A stretch of 64,000 nucleotides of DNA from Rhizophagus irregularis (taxonomy: Eukaryota > Glomeromycota > Glomeromycetes > Glomerales > Glomeraceae). This document shows, one piece after another, positions 34,181 through 45,831 of this stretch. The notes under the pieces are model-generated. The model ran no database searches. It worked only from the letters and a program-made list of their open reading frames with translations, and was not told the DNA's origin. The translations under genes were made by a program, and so were the position numbers. How positions within the stretch are numbered: position 1 is the first letter of the stretch; each line of letters begins with the position of its first letter. Location: assembly GCF_026210795.1 (NCBI RefSeq), contig NC_089446.1, positions 1,054,001 to 1,118,000 on the forward strand, read 5' to 3'.

Positions 34181-37100
34181 CACTGGTCGAAATAAAAACT
34201 TTCGGTCATATGACAAATCGGCTGATCTGTCACACATTTCGGCCAAATTTCGGAAATTATTAAAAATCGGCCAAATTTTGACATATATGATTTATGGTCG
34301 ATTTATTGAATTATTTAATCAAACGTTACGCATTACGCATTACGCATATTAAAGTTTAAAAAAGGATCATCCTTTTTTAAACTTTTTTTAATTTTTTTCT
34401 TCCTCCCCTTTCCTTTCCTTCGTTCCCCTTCCCTGTTTCCCTTTCTTCCCCTTTCCCTTCCTTCGTTCTCCTTTCCCTTCCTTCCCTTTTTCTTCCTTCC
34501 CCTTTCCTCTTTCACTTTTTTTACTTTTTTTTTATAGGTTTGGCTTTCGGATGGGCTTCCGAGTACAGAAACTCCAAAAATTCGTAAATACGAATACTTT
34601 GGAGTTTATTTTATTTTTTTTTTAATATGAACGGTTACTAACCATTCTTTTTTCTTTCTTTTTTTTTAGGTTCGGCCGTTCAGGTGGGCTTCCGAAGTAC
34701 AAAAACTCCAAAGATTCGTAAATACAAATACTTTGGAGTTTATTTTATTTTTTTTTTAATATGAACGGTTACTAACCATTCTTTTTTCTTTCTTTTTTTT
34801 AGGTTCGGCGTTCGGGTGACTTCCGAAGAATGGAAAAAACCAAGTTTTGTAAGTTCAGAACTTGGTTTATTTTTTTTTAATATTATGAACGGTTATTAAC
34901 CGTTCTTTTTCTTTTATTTTTTATAGGTTCAGCGTCTCGGGTAGGGCTTCCGAGTTCCGAAGAATGAAAAAAACCAAGATTCGTAAGTATATACGAATCT
35001 TGATTTTAATTTTTTTTGTTTTTTTTTTAATTTTATTAATGAACGGTTACTAATAACCATTCCTTTTTTTATTTTTTAGGTTCGGGTGGGCTTCTGAAGA
35101 ACGAAAACCCAAAGATAAAGATTCATAAGTACAAATCTTTTCTTTATAATTTTTTTTTTTTGTTTTTCTTTATTACGAACGGTTACTAATAACCATTTTT
35201 TTCTTTATTTTTTAGGTTCGGTAAGCTTCCGAAAAATGAAAACCTAAAGGTAAAGATTCGTAAGTACGAATCTTTACTTTATAATTTTTTTTTGTTTTTT
35301 TTTATTATGAACGGTTACTAAAACCGTTTTTTCTTTATTTTTTAGGTTCGGGTGGGCTTCCGAAAAACGAAAACCTAAAGGTAAAGATTCGTAAGTACGA
35401 ATCTTTACTTTTTTTTCTTTTTTTTGTTTTTTTCTTTATTACGAACGGTTACTAATAACCATTCTTTTCTTTATTTTTTAGGTTCGGGTAGACTTCCAAA
35501 AAATGAAAACCCAAAGATAAAGATTCATAAGTACGAATCTTTACTTTTTTTTCTTTTTTTGTTTTTTTCTTTATTACGAACGGTTACTAATAACCGTTCT
35601 TTTCTTTATTTTTTAGGTTCGGGTGGACTTCCGAAAAACAAAAACCCAAAGGTAAAGATTCGTAAGTACGAATCTTTACTTTATAATTTTTTTTTTTGTT
35701 TTTCTTTATTATGAACGGTTACTAAAACCATTTTTTTCTTTATTTTTTAGGTTCAGGTGAGCTTCCAAAAAACGAAAACCCAAAGGTAAAGATTCGTAAG
35801 TACGAATCTTTACTTTTTTTTCTTTTTTTTTGTTTTTTTCTTTATTACGAACGGTTACTAATAACCGTTCTTTTCTTTATTTTTTAGGTTCGGGTAGGCT
35901 TCCAAAAAACGAAAACCCAAAGGTAAAGATTCGTAAGTACGAATCTTTACTTTATAATTTCTTTTTGTTTTTTCTTTATTACGAACGGTTACTAAAACCA
36001 TTTTTTTCTTTATTTTTTAGGTTCGGATGGGCTTCCGAAAAATGAAAACCCAAAGGTAAAGATTCGTAAGTATGAATCTTTACTTTTTTTTTGTTTTTTT
36101 TTGTTTTTTTCTTTATTACGAACGGTTACTAATAACCATTCTTTTCTTTATTTTTTTAGGTGTGGTGGGCTTCCAAAAAACGAAAACCCAAAGATAAAGA
36201 TTCGTAAGTACGAATCTTTACTTTATAATTTTTTTTTTGTTTTTTCTTTATTACAAACGGTTACTAATAACCGTTTTTTTCTTTATTTTTTTAGATTCGG
36301 GTGGGCTTCCAAAGAACGAAAATCCAAAGGTAAAGATTCGTAAGTACGAATCTTTACTTTATAATTTTTTTTTTAATTTTATTAATAAACGGTTACTAAT
36401 AACCATTCTTTTCTTTTTTTATAAGTTCGGGTGGACTTCCGAAGAACAAAAAAAGGAGAACCTTTAAGATTCTTAAGTAATATACTTACGAATCTTTTTT
36501 TTAATGTTATGGAACAGTTACTAACTGTTCCTTTGATTTTTTTTTATAGGTTTGGGTGGATTTCCGTCTTTCCAAGTTGAACGGAAAAAACTAAAGATTT
36601 AGTATGAATCTTTATTTTTTTATTTTTGTTTATTATTACAAATGGTTTCTAATAGTTCTTTTTCTTTTTTTTTAGGTCAGTGTCTTCCGAAGAATGGAAA
36701 AAACCAAGATTCGTAAGTACGAATCTTAGTTTTATTTTTATTTTTTTTTATAATATTAACGAACGGTTACTGATAACCGTTCTTATTTTATTTTTTTAGT
36801 TCAGTGGGCTTTCGAAGAACAACGGAAACCAAGATTCGTAAGTAAGTACGAATCTTGGTTCTTTTTTTATTTTTTATTTTTATTTTTTATTACTACGAAC
36901 GGTTTACTAATAACCGTTCTTTTCTTTTTGTAGGTTTCGGGATCTTTAGAAAAAGTGGAACCAAGATTCGTAAGTACGAATCTTGGTTTATTTTTTATTT
37001 TTTTTAATATTATTACGAACGGTTATTAATAACCGCTCTTTTTTTCTTTTTATAGGTTTGGCGTCTGATGGATTCCGATAAATCAGAAAAAACCAAAGAT

Positions 37101-37590
37101 TTGTGTAAGTTCTAAGGTTTTTTGCTTTTTTTTAATATTATGGAATGGTTACTAACCGTTCTTTTCTTTCTTTTATAGTTTTGGTGGGTTTCCAAAAGAT
37201 CAAGATTCGTAAGTATATACGAATACATGAATTATGTGATTGTGGAATTGTAGATTAGCAATACTTATTTGTAATATGCATTTATAAATAAAGTTGTGAT
37301 TTTATTGCAAATATCAAATAAAATGAGTTGTGGCTGAATATTAGTAAATAAATTTAGTACAAATTTGCAATATAAATTAAGTAACATTCGGAAAACTATT
37401 CACCAAAATTTGCTATCTGAAATTGTTCCGAATGTTAACTGAATTTTGGCCGAAATTTCAAGCCGAACTTTAGGCGAGTGGCAGCGAATTGCAGCCAAAA
37501 AATCTGCTAAAATTCGACCAGCATTAGACCATAAATCAGCCTAAAATCGGCTGGCTGAATTTTGGCCGATTTGGACTATTTTGACCAGTG
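34181..37590 (+). mobile_element. CACTGGTC-ended non-autonomous transposon, copy B (3.4 kb)
   Basis: It starts CACTGGTCGAAATAAAAAC and ends GGACTATTTTGACCAGTG, flanked by CAA on both sides (34178-34180 and 37591-37593). The outer parts match copy A in reverse. Internal layout: a terminal segment; a hairpin near 34350-34390 (AAAAAAGGATCATCCTTTTTT-like); a pyrimidine-rich stretch at 34395-34530; the tandem array at 34530-37215; and a 370-bp AT-rich end with AATAAA motifs near 37280. It encodes no transposase and is presumably mobilised in trans. Confidence 0.85.
34530..37215 (+). repeat. Tandem micro-exon/mini-intron array, copy B (about 20 units)
   Basis: Units recur every 130-137 bp in the best part (exon starts at 35345, 35482, 35617 and 35751). 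Each has a T-rich tract plus TTTTTTAG, a 45-nt segment starting GTTCGGGTGGGCTTCCG and ending AAAGATTC, then GTAAGTACGAATCTTT, a T-rich stretch, and a stem GAACGGTT/AACCGTTC around ACTAAT. Joining 45-nt segments keeps two frames open: a 15-residue repeat FGWASEKRKPKGKDS and, in the next frame, SGGLPKNENPKVKIR. Some units have 44, 46, 48 or 56 nt or a mutated GT (ATAAGTA at 35123-35130 and 35525-35532). No start codon exon was found. Whether it is spliced in vivo is unknown. Confidence 0.65.
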
Positions 37591-37784
37591 CAATGAGTTA
37601 TGTTTCATTTTTCTGTAATAACTGAATGTAAAGTTAAATGCGAAAACATTTTGTGATACAGTAAATTTTAAATAGAGAATGCCAATTTTAATATTTTTGT
37701 AAATAACTAGGACTCCAAACATTACATACACAACTCAGTGGCAACTTTTTCGCAAATTGACCTAAATTTCACAAAAAAAAAATC

Positions 37785-37892
37785 AGTTTTTTGCAATTAT
37801 CTTGGCATCCAGTGATCCAATTTGTATGAACTTTTTTAAAAAAAATCTGCATGAATTGGATCACTGAATACCAAGATAATCGCAAAAAATGG
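37785..37892. repeat. Palindrome with GCATCCAGTGATCC arms
   Basis: Left arm contains TTATCTTGGCATCCAGTGAT; the right arm is its near complement (ATCACTGAATACCAAGATAA). Arms are about 45 bp with an AAAAAAAATCTGC-type turn. The arm motif is shared with the palindrome at 28159-28317. The surrounding 37594-38773 shows no gene. Confidence 0.55.
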
Positions 37893-38773
37893 AAAATAAA
37901 AAAAGAGCAAATTGTGTCTTTTTTTGGCAAAAAGTCAGTTGTGAGTTCTATAAGAGATATCCGAGTTCTGAATAACTTCACATTTATTACATTTAGAAAT
38001 ATGAAACTATTACCATTAGATTTATCTCAATAAGATGATTCTGCTGAGCTGTGTTTCATCTTTTTAAAATTACTGAATGCAAAGTTAAATACTAAAAATT
38101 ATTGAAATATATAAAATAAAAATCATTACCAATTTTTTAATAGTTAATCATTTCAGATTTACTAGTACAATCACTGCAAAACTTTTTTTAAAATAAAAGG
38201 TTAATCACCCTATCATAATAGTTGATCATTGAGACCTTCATAAAGGGTAAGTTGCAGGTTTAATTCTACTAATTATAGATATTGAAAGAATTTACTGCAG
38301 ATGTTATTACTAATAGTATGAAGATACAAGAATTAGTGTATTTAAACTGCACTATGATGTATTAGTATGTAATGTTAGGCTGCATATTTTAATAGAGAAT
38401 CTTAGTAGTATTCTTATAATATTTCTTAAGAGATTATTAGTATATTTAATATTCTTCTATAAGGTTTTTGCTTACATATCTTAGGAGTAATATCCTATTC
38501 AGATGGTCACTCAATGATACTATTTGAGGTCTAATGTGATTAGATGGTTATTATAGATGGTAAAATTCTGGATATAATATTTTTATGATAGTTTACCTTC
38601 TAATAAGTTTAGGTCAACTGGGATGTTTCTGAATAATATACAGGTATATTAGATGAGATATAGGATTTAATTTCATACTGGTTGGCAGCTTAGATAGTAA
38701 AACATCACTGGATGTAATCCTAAATAGGTGAGTTTGTACTATTTCTTGTTCTTTCTATCTCAGTGATTACTAC

Positions 38774-38991
38774 TAGGGATTGGAATCGAAAATCAAATGA
38801 TTTTTCTTATAGACGACCAACCTGACTTTGAATCAGTTTCTAATTTTAGCAAAAATAATCAGCACTTAGCCGGCATGAAAAATTACTTTGAAGTCAGGTT
38901 AACTTATATGTAAAAAATTGCTGAGAATCGATTCTCAAAAATCGATTTTACTATGTTTTGTTGATTTTTGATTAATCAATTCCAATCCCTA
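38774..38991. mobile_element. hAT-type MITE, 218 bp
   Basis: Terminal inverted repeats TAGGGATTGGAAT / ATTCCAATCCCTA are flanked by the exact 8-bp direct repeat ATTACTAC (38766-38773 and 38992-38999). TAGNG ends with an 8-bp duplication fit hAT. It differs in sequence from the MITE at 10693. Confidence 0.85.
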
Positions 38992-39409
38992 ATTACTACT
39001 ATACCATTGGAAGATTTATAACTGTATCTTAAAGCTAAAGAATTGTAGGATTATAATGGTCTTAAGTAAGTCTTAGTTTAATTTAAAGTATAAATGGTTA
39101 ATATAGAAGGGTATTTAGATGATTGTTATAATTACATTTGATAAAAGTCCTTCACTAACTAAAATATAAGTTAGGTAATATAGAATAATTTACAACACTG
39201 GTCAAAAACTACATCAGGAAATTTTATAGTGCGAAAAATTGCGTAAGTTTACGATTTTGTAAGTTTACGAAAGTTTATGGCATAATATTTCGAAAAATTT
39301 CAAAATATTACGTAAGTTTACAATTTCGTAAGATTTATGTGATATTACGGTTAAAATATTACGTAAGTTTTCAATATCGTAAGATTTACGCAATATTACG
39401 GTTAAAATA

Positions 39410-39885
39410 TTCTGCAAATTTACGAAACTGTAAACCTGCGTAATATTACAGTTGAAATATTTCGAAAATTTACGAAACTGTAAACCTGCGTAATATTACG
39501 GTTGAAATATTTCGAAAATTTACGAAACTGTAAACCTGCGTAATATTACGGTTGAAATATTTCGAAAATTTACGAAACTGTAAACCTGCGTAATATTACG
39601 GTTAAAATATTTCGAAAATTTACGAAACTGTAAACCTGCGTAATATTACGGTTGAAATATTTCGAAAATTTACGAAACTGTAAACCTGCGTAATATTACG
39701 GTTAAAATATTTCGAAAATTTACGAAACTGTAAACCTGCGTAATATTACGGTCAAAATATTCTGCAAATTTACGAAACTGTAAACCTGCGTAATATTACG
39801 GTTGAAATATTTCGAAAATTTACGAAACTGTAAACCTGCGTAATATTACGGTTGAAATATTTCGAAAATTTACGAGATTGTAAAC
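39410..39885. repeat. 50-bp tandem repeat, about 9 units
   Basis: Near-identical 50-bp units contain TAAACCTGCGTAATATTACG and AAATATTTCGAAAATTTACG. They form the subterminal region of the composite element. The right subterminal region (48430-48860) has related ACGAAATATTACG words. Such subterminal repeats commonly serve as transposase binding sites in CACTA-type elements. Confidence 0.8.
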
Positions 39886-40259
39886 TGCATATGCAGTAGA
39901 ACGTATACAAGGGGCATGTGATACTATTGAATAATCAAAAATAATATAAACACCTTTTCTTTTATATAAACACCTTTTTTTTTAAGTTTGGGAAAGCAAA
40001 TTTATTTTTATTTACGAATTTTTTATTATTTACAATTTTTATGTTAAAAATTAAAGTAAATTCTAATTTTTATTATAACTTAATAAAAAAAATACACATT
40101 TGATACTTGTTCGCTACTATTTTATAAAATAGTACCCAGGCTGTACGGCGTGGACGTCAGTATCAGTCACAGCCCAAAAAAAACGTGAGTCTCCAGCCGA
40201 TATTTGGTACGGACTGGGCCTAGCTACTCACTTAATAAATAATAAAAAAATAAAAATAA

Positions 40260-40827
40260 TTATCTTCTTCTACGATACGTAGGTAAGTTTCTCCTTGTTC
40301 TACGATCGTCACGCGCGACTAAAATTGATCAAATTTATCAAATTTAAAACATGAACGTAAATATTAATTATAAATTTTATTATAGTATAATTACCCGGCC
40401 TCTCCCAAAATCTCGTTCTAAATTCGCGATAATATCTTGCGCCGGTACGCGTCCACAGCCGCCGCCCAGGGTTACCATTACGATAAAGGACATAGTTCTA
40501 AATATCAAAATCAGTTTGAATATTCGGTAAATACATTTAATTTATATGAATGTAATGTTATTTATTTACTTACATGGTAATCCCTGACGAGGTTCCTCCA
40601 CTTTTGGCTGCACTGTTGCCCGGAAACCCTCGTTCGAAATATTCTATTTATTCTGATTCAATTAAATGGATTGGTTAATTTGAATTTAAATTCTTTCTTA
40701 AAGAAATTATAGATATTAGTCATATGAACCTATTGGCAACAGAGTCCCAAAAATCTTGGCGGCTTCTACCATTAATATTATGGTAGGCACGGTTTCTGTC
40801 GCGCATGCCGACAAGTTCGTCCATCAT
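40260..40827 (-). CDS. Myb/SANT (trihelix)-like DNA-binding protein, 4 exons, 109 aa
   Basis: Four exons (40730-40827, 40574-40643, 40395-40497, 40260-40318) with GT/AG introns join into 109 codons. The protein begins MMDELVGMRDRNRAYHN. It then has the tryptophan-spaced pattern of a SANT/trihelix domain: DFWDSVANR, then SGQQCSQKWRNLVRDYH across the first splice, then TGARYYREFRTRFWERP, and a basic tail DDRRTRRNLPTYRRRR. A longer frame beginning MPRQTRRRS upstream stops early and is the wrong frame. It lies inside the composite element, between its left terminal repeat and the inner inverted repeat, so it is probably a transposon-encoded DNA-binding accessory protein. It is GC-richer than its surroundings. 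It appears intact. Confidence 0.7.
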
Positions 40828-41444
40828 CCCGGTTCCAATGGACGTTATAGGAACGACGACGTGTTTGGCGAGGCATTATTAGATTTGATTTGATTTTTAT
40901 AATTTGATTTTGGGATGAGTAAAAATTTGAAAGAAAGTCGTAAAACGTCACTTTAAATAAAATTTGAACAATACCTCTTTGGTTTGATTTTATTTCTCGT
41001 TTCAATTAAAATTTAATTTATTAGACTTTTCATCATTAAACATATTAATTAAATCTCATGCGGATATGGATTATCTAAATATAAATATCATGATTCTAAA
41101 TATAAATATAAATCACTTAATTTATTTTAATTTTTTTTTAAAAAAAAATCTTAGTTTGATTTCAATTAAAAATAATTAAAAATCATGTACATGATTTCAA
41201 TTAAAAATAATTAAAAATCATGTACATGTTTTGGTTATTTAAATATAAATATCAATATATTATATTTAAAAATAAACCAATTTATTATTAGCACATTCTA
41301 TTGAATTTTAAAAAAATCAATTTTTTTTTTAAAAAAAAATCATCAATATATCATATTTAAAAATAAAACAATTATATTCTGATTAAATATTTTGCGTACA
41401 TTTCTTAAAAAAATCATAAAAAAAAATCTTGTACGTCGTACATG

Positions 41445-41642
41445 CAATTACTAAATATCATCCCCTTGTGATAAATAAAAAATTACGCAACACAAATTCA
41501 ACACAAACTCAACACAAATTTAACAAATTTAACGAAATTTGGCCAAAATTAATAATTTTTTACCAGAATTATCAACACAAATTGAACACAAATTGAACAC
41601 AAATTTCAGTCACGATTTATTTACGTCACACCCGTGTTGTTA
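41445..41642. repeat. Inner inverted repeat, left arm
   Basis: About 198 bp, from CAATTACTAAATATCATCCC to CACACCCGTGTTGTTA. It is matched in reverse complement at 47349-47534 with about 90 percent identity by eye. It contains direct repeats of AACACAAATTGAACAC type. The two arms enclose the transposase gene and its partner, so they are either the ends of a nested element or subterminal repeats of the composite one. Confidence 0.8.
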
Positions 41643-41751
41643 ATAATTAAATAAATAAATCTGCATTTTATTTATGATATGGGAAACGTGACCATAAATT
41701 CTTTAAGGATATAATTTTATTAAAATAAATCAAAACTCCTATATCAAGTGA

Positions 41752-44730
41752 CTAAAAAATATATTTATTTACGAAATATTCATTTTGTTTATCAAATCGG
41801 GGTACTATGTGAACGACACCATGTATAGACTCTATAGCTACAAAGTTATATAATTCTATCAATTTTAAGTGAGGACATCCATATAAATATGGGTTCCTTT
41901 TAGATTTAAAATCGTACCATTGAATTAATGCGAGATTTAGCGGTGGTCTGTTAATACTTCTGCTAACAATAAGGCCTATAAATAATAAATATTTATTAAT
42001 ACTTTATAATAAATTATTACATAAATTGGAAAAATACCTGTCCATAACAAAGCCCTTTGTCTGATATATAATCATTTCGATTCTTCAGAATCCATTGAAA
42101 TAGCTATGTCGCTAAACCATACTTTATTATGATACCTGTTTGCGGCACGCATTATGGCACCATTTTCCAGCGTTACCGATCCGTATATGTTTATTCGGGT
42201 TTCACCAATAATTGCGAACCCATCAAGTAAATCTAGATATGAATCCAGACAACTTATAAATCTAGCAAAACCGGTCTGCATTTTATTGTCTACGGAATCT
42301 TTTTTTTCATTAAAAAATGTATTTGCATCTTGTAAAGAGAAATCAAAGAGTCTTGCAGAAAATTTACAAGTGCGAGGTGTTTTTGCCGGATTCACTGAAT
42401 GTTGAGACATTCTAATAGATATTGCTTGACGTTTTATCTATTAATTTAATTTCCATCTTAAGTTATATAATAAATATATACAATAAATAAATTTCCAAAT
42501 ACTTACAGTTCGTAAAAGCTGAGGTTTGACATCTTTTTTATTGCTAATTCGGTAGGGTATTTTAACGAAATATTTGTGAGACTTTCGTAAGTTTCTGTGG
42601 TATAGCCATTTATTGCGCCATAAGATCGTATTGAGTCAATAATGCGATAAACCCATGAATGCAATTTAGGCAACTTCAAATTGGAAGGAGAAACAAATTT
42701 AAAAGCCTTGACAAACATCCGCGCCCATCTATGTATTGCATCCTAAAATTTAAATGTTAATTTAATTTATTTAATTTAAATTTTCGATTTTACTAAAATT
42801 TTAATACATACATTAAATTTCTCCAAGTCACTTTCACTAAATTCTTCATATCTACTTAAAATATACATTTCATTCCAATATTCGTACAATTTCACAAGAT
42901 CATCATTATTTACAAAATTATCTACTTCGTTATTATTTTCATCATATAAATTATCAATAACAAATATCATGACTTTCATCAAACTTCGATATTCATTAGC
43001 AGTTAATCTTGCAATTGACTGCAGTCCATTGGAAAAAATTTTAATGGCGGGAAAACGTGGAATTGCTGCTAGACGGCGATCTACTTCTTCAACTAATTTA
43101 TTACCATTAACACGTTGCAATTTTAAGATATCGCACGTGAAGATAATTTGATAACGAAATAAACCCAAATCTAAATGATGCATTCTGTCAGAACAGTAGC
43201 CAAGTAGATATTTATATTCTTCGATAATATAAATATTTATAATTAATATATATATATGTTATTATAATTATTTCTACTTTTGCATACTTACGGCAAATCC
43301 CAAAAAAAATTAGGTACAGATTCTATGCAAACAGATTTTTGTGTATCATTTTCAAAATATTTACGCATTTCATCATGAGTTCTTAGTATTACATCATTAA
43401 CCGATAAGTTTATATTTGCAAGATTGTCCCTTTTAATTAAACAGGAGTGACATGGAAGGCTTGAATTGGAGGATTTATAAACTAAACAAAAACTTGCGGC
43501 TTCTGGCCAATCTGCAATAATAGTTGAAACTCTAGGATAAAACCAGGTATTTTCATTATTTATAAAAAGGTCTATACCATCTTTTAATAAAATAATTGGT
43601 TCTAGTAAATGACGTAAAGATTTATGAAAGGTATCACGAACCAGATCTTTATTTGCAGCTTCTAAAATTGGTAAATATCCCAAAAGTTGCTTTGCATCCT
43701 GTTTATTACGACGCCATATTGGAATATTGCCTAATGAAATATATATTGGATGCAATTGACTTTTTCCTAATGTATCTGTAGTTGTTGCATCTGAATATAA
43801 AATAATTGATAATAATTTGGAACCAGTAGGTAAGGATTCTTGCGTAGTTTTCCACCATTTTCCAGTGTTTTGTTCACTGTAAATACTTTCTCTATTATAC
43901 TATAAAATAATATAAATAAATTAAAATAAATATTATTTAAATTATTGAATTAACTAATATTTACTATTTACCTCATAGTTTTCGTAAGATAGCGCAAAAT
44001 TTTGTGTTATGTCAGGAACAGTTAAGATATTTTTGATGCACTGTATTAAGTTTTCGATAATAAAGAAAATAATCTTTATCCTTATGTTTTGTTATAAGAA
44101 CTTTACTAAATTCTAAATTAGAAAACTTCATATTATTCATAAATGCTCGTCCCTGTTCAATATTTTTTGGTAATGGTGATTCTGTAAGATTTGAATGTTT
44201 ATTAAAAAAACGTATTATTTCATTACCACCTTTATTGTTTATTTTATATTTCGTTACTAATAACATTAGATCTTTATAAGCATCATTAGGAAATTCTGTG
44301 CAAGTTTTGGTATTGAGATTTTTGGGTTCTTCAAAAATTTCAGGCTCTTCAGATGAATCTAATATATTTTCAAAGTTACTATCTTAAGGCTCATCTCTGA
44401 TATTGCACTTCCAATACTGTCAAATGACATATTTTGTACATTATTATCATCATCCACCTAAAATTATAAACCAAAATGAGTTAGTATAATTTGAGCTTTT
44501 TCTTTAAAAAGAATAATCTGGAATAACATAATTACCTCAACTTTATCATTTTCATATTCACTACTTAGATTACTTCTTGTATCCATTTCACTGCTATATT
44601 TTTCACTATCATTATTATCATCATCATCTTCTACTTCTACTTCTACATTTTTTAAGCATTTTTGGGCGTGTTGAGTATATGCAAAGCGTTGACTGAATAT
44701 TCGCATACAAAGGGGGCATTTGAAACTCAT
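41752..44730 (-). pseudogene. Plavaka-type (CACTA/CMC) transposase gene, frameshifted
   Basis: A multi-exon gene. Exon 1 (from 44730) encodes a C2HC zinc finger CPLCMRIFSQ...HAQKC and an acidic stretch. Next comes a region with KYKINNKGGNEIIRFFNKH and SPLPKNIEQGRAFMNNM. The RNase H-like core then runs SDATTTDTLGKSQLHPIYI, SLGNIPIWRR, ADWPEAASFCLVYKS and LPCHSCLIKRD (43288-43900). It continues with MHHLDLGLFRYQI (43183), KLHSWVYRIIDSIRSYGAIN and GYTTETYESL (42650), and a last part ending near FVNKYIF at 41754. This order is that of Plavaka transposases. Frameshifts near 44385, 44040, 42075 and 41945 break the frame, so the copy is defective. It is divergent from the gene at 45832. Confidence 0.85.
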
Positions 44731-44984
44731 GTTACTAAATTAACGCGTCAAATTTGATGAAAAGTATCAATTCACTATTTAATTTATATGAGATTATGTG
44801 TGCTAATAAAATTATATTGCAAATTCATTGTAAAAATTTAATGAATTAATTGAATGGATTACAATTGATTGAGTTATTTGAATAGACACGACTACGCAAA
44901 TTTACGCATTAATGAATGGAACTGGCTGTAAGAATCTGGTGGCTAATATCGTGAATCATTCGCAATTTTACGCATTATAGCAAA

Positions 44985-45185
44985 ATTTAAAATATGCGAA
45001 ACACTCAGCAATTTTGCTGTCGGGAACTTGCCGAGTTCGTGGGTTGGCAAATCTAAAAATAAATGTAACAAGTCTATGATGTACCATATAAATATTGTTT
45101 ATTATTTTATTTACTATTTCAATTTGCCGGCAACCTGCCAAGTGAATCCGACAGCAAAAGTGCTGAGTGTTTCGCATATTTTGAA
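44985..45185. repeat. Palindrome between the two divergent transposon genes
   Basis: Arms contain AATATGCGAAACACTCAGCA followed by TTTTGCTGTCGG; the complement lies at 45143-45182. About 35-bp arms with a 125-bp interior. It lies in the 1.1-kb spacer between the transposase gene and its partner, so it is either a nested MITE or a shared regulatory repeat. Confidence 0.6.
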
Positions 45186-45831
45186 TTTGCTGTAACGGGC
45201 TGTAAGAATTCGGATGGCCGGCTAATCATCTGATAATCAGCCGCAAATTTATTGGCTTAACACGGCAAATCACTTTTACAATAATGGGACGGATGATCAG
45301 CCACAAATTTATGCGATAATCAGGTTATAAGCGCTATCAATCTGATCAGCCAAATGAGTTCACTGGCTGCAACTTTTTTTTTCCATGCATAAAAGCCAAC
45401 ATGTGTAACATGTTATTTTTTTATAAATTGGATTTGATTAATATTTCGATTGTACTATGTATGTCTTTTTACGAGAGTTTTTTTTAAAGTCTTATGAAAG
45501 TGTTACAATATTTTTTCGTAATATCACGATGCAAAATTTTTGCATTAGTACATTCATTTTTCGTAATATTTCGCATTAGTTCATCCATTTTTCGCAATAT
45601 TTCGCAAGTTTTTTTTCTTTTTTAAGATAGAATGGCGGAAATTACCTTACGACAGCTTGCCTCCTTTTTCTGAATTTCTGATTCATGTATTTCCCCCTTT
45701 TTCCTCATCCTTTTCGAATTTTCTAGTTCACCTTTTTCTCATATATTTCCTCTTTTTTCTCATATATTTCCTCTTTTTTCTCATATATTTCCTCCTTTTT
45801 CTCATATTTTCGTTTCAAATTTATTATCATA

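Noticed and set aside
34333-34515. Lys/Arg/Glu/Gly-rich 60-aa frame on the - strand
   Set aside because: It is a translation of the polypyrimidine tract at 34395-34530 and the adjacent hairpin; no codon structure or homologue is expected.
35424-36467. Open frames of 71-96 aa on the + strand across the array (FFSLLRTVTNN...)
   Set aside because: They read straight through the inferred mini-introns and repeat with the units; they are frame accidents of the array, not separate genes.
39410-39885. Regular 50-bp repeats resembling a CRISPR array
   Set aside because: The units are contiguous tandem repeats without unique spacers, in eukaryotic transposon-subterminal DNA.
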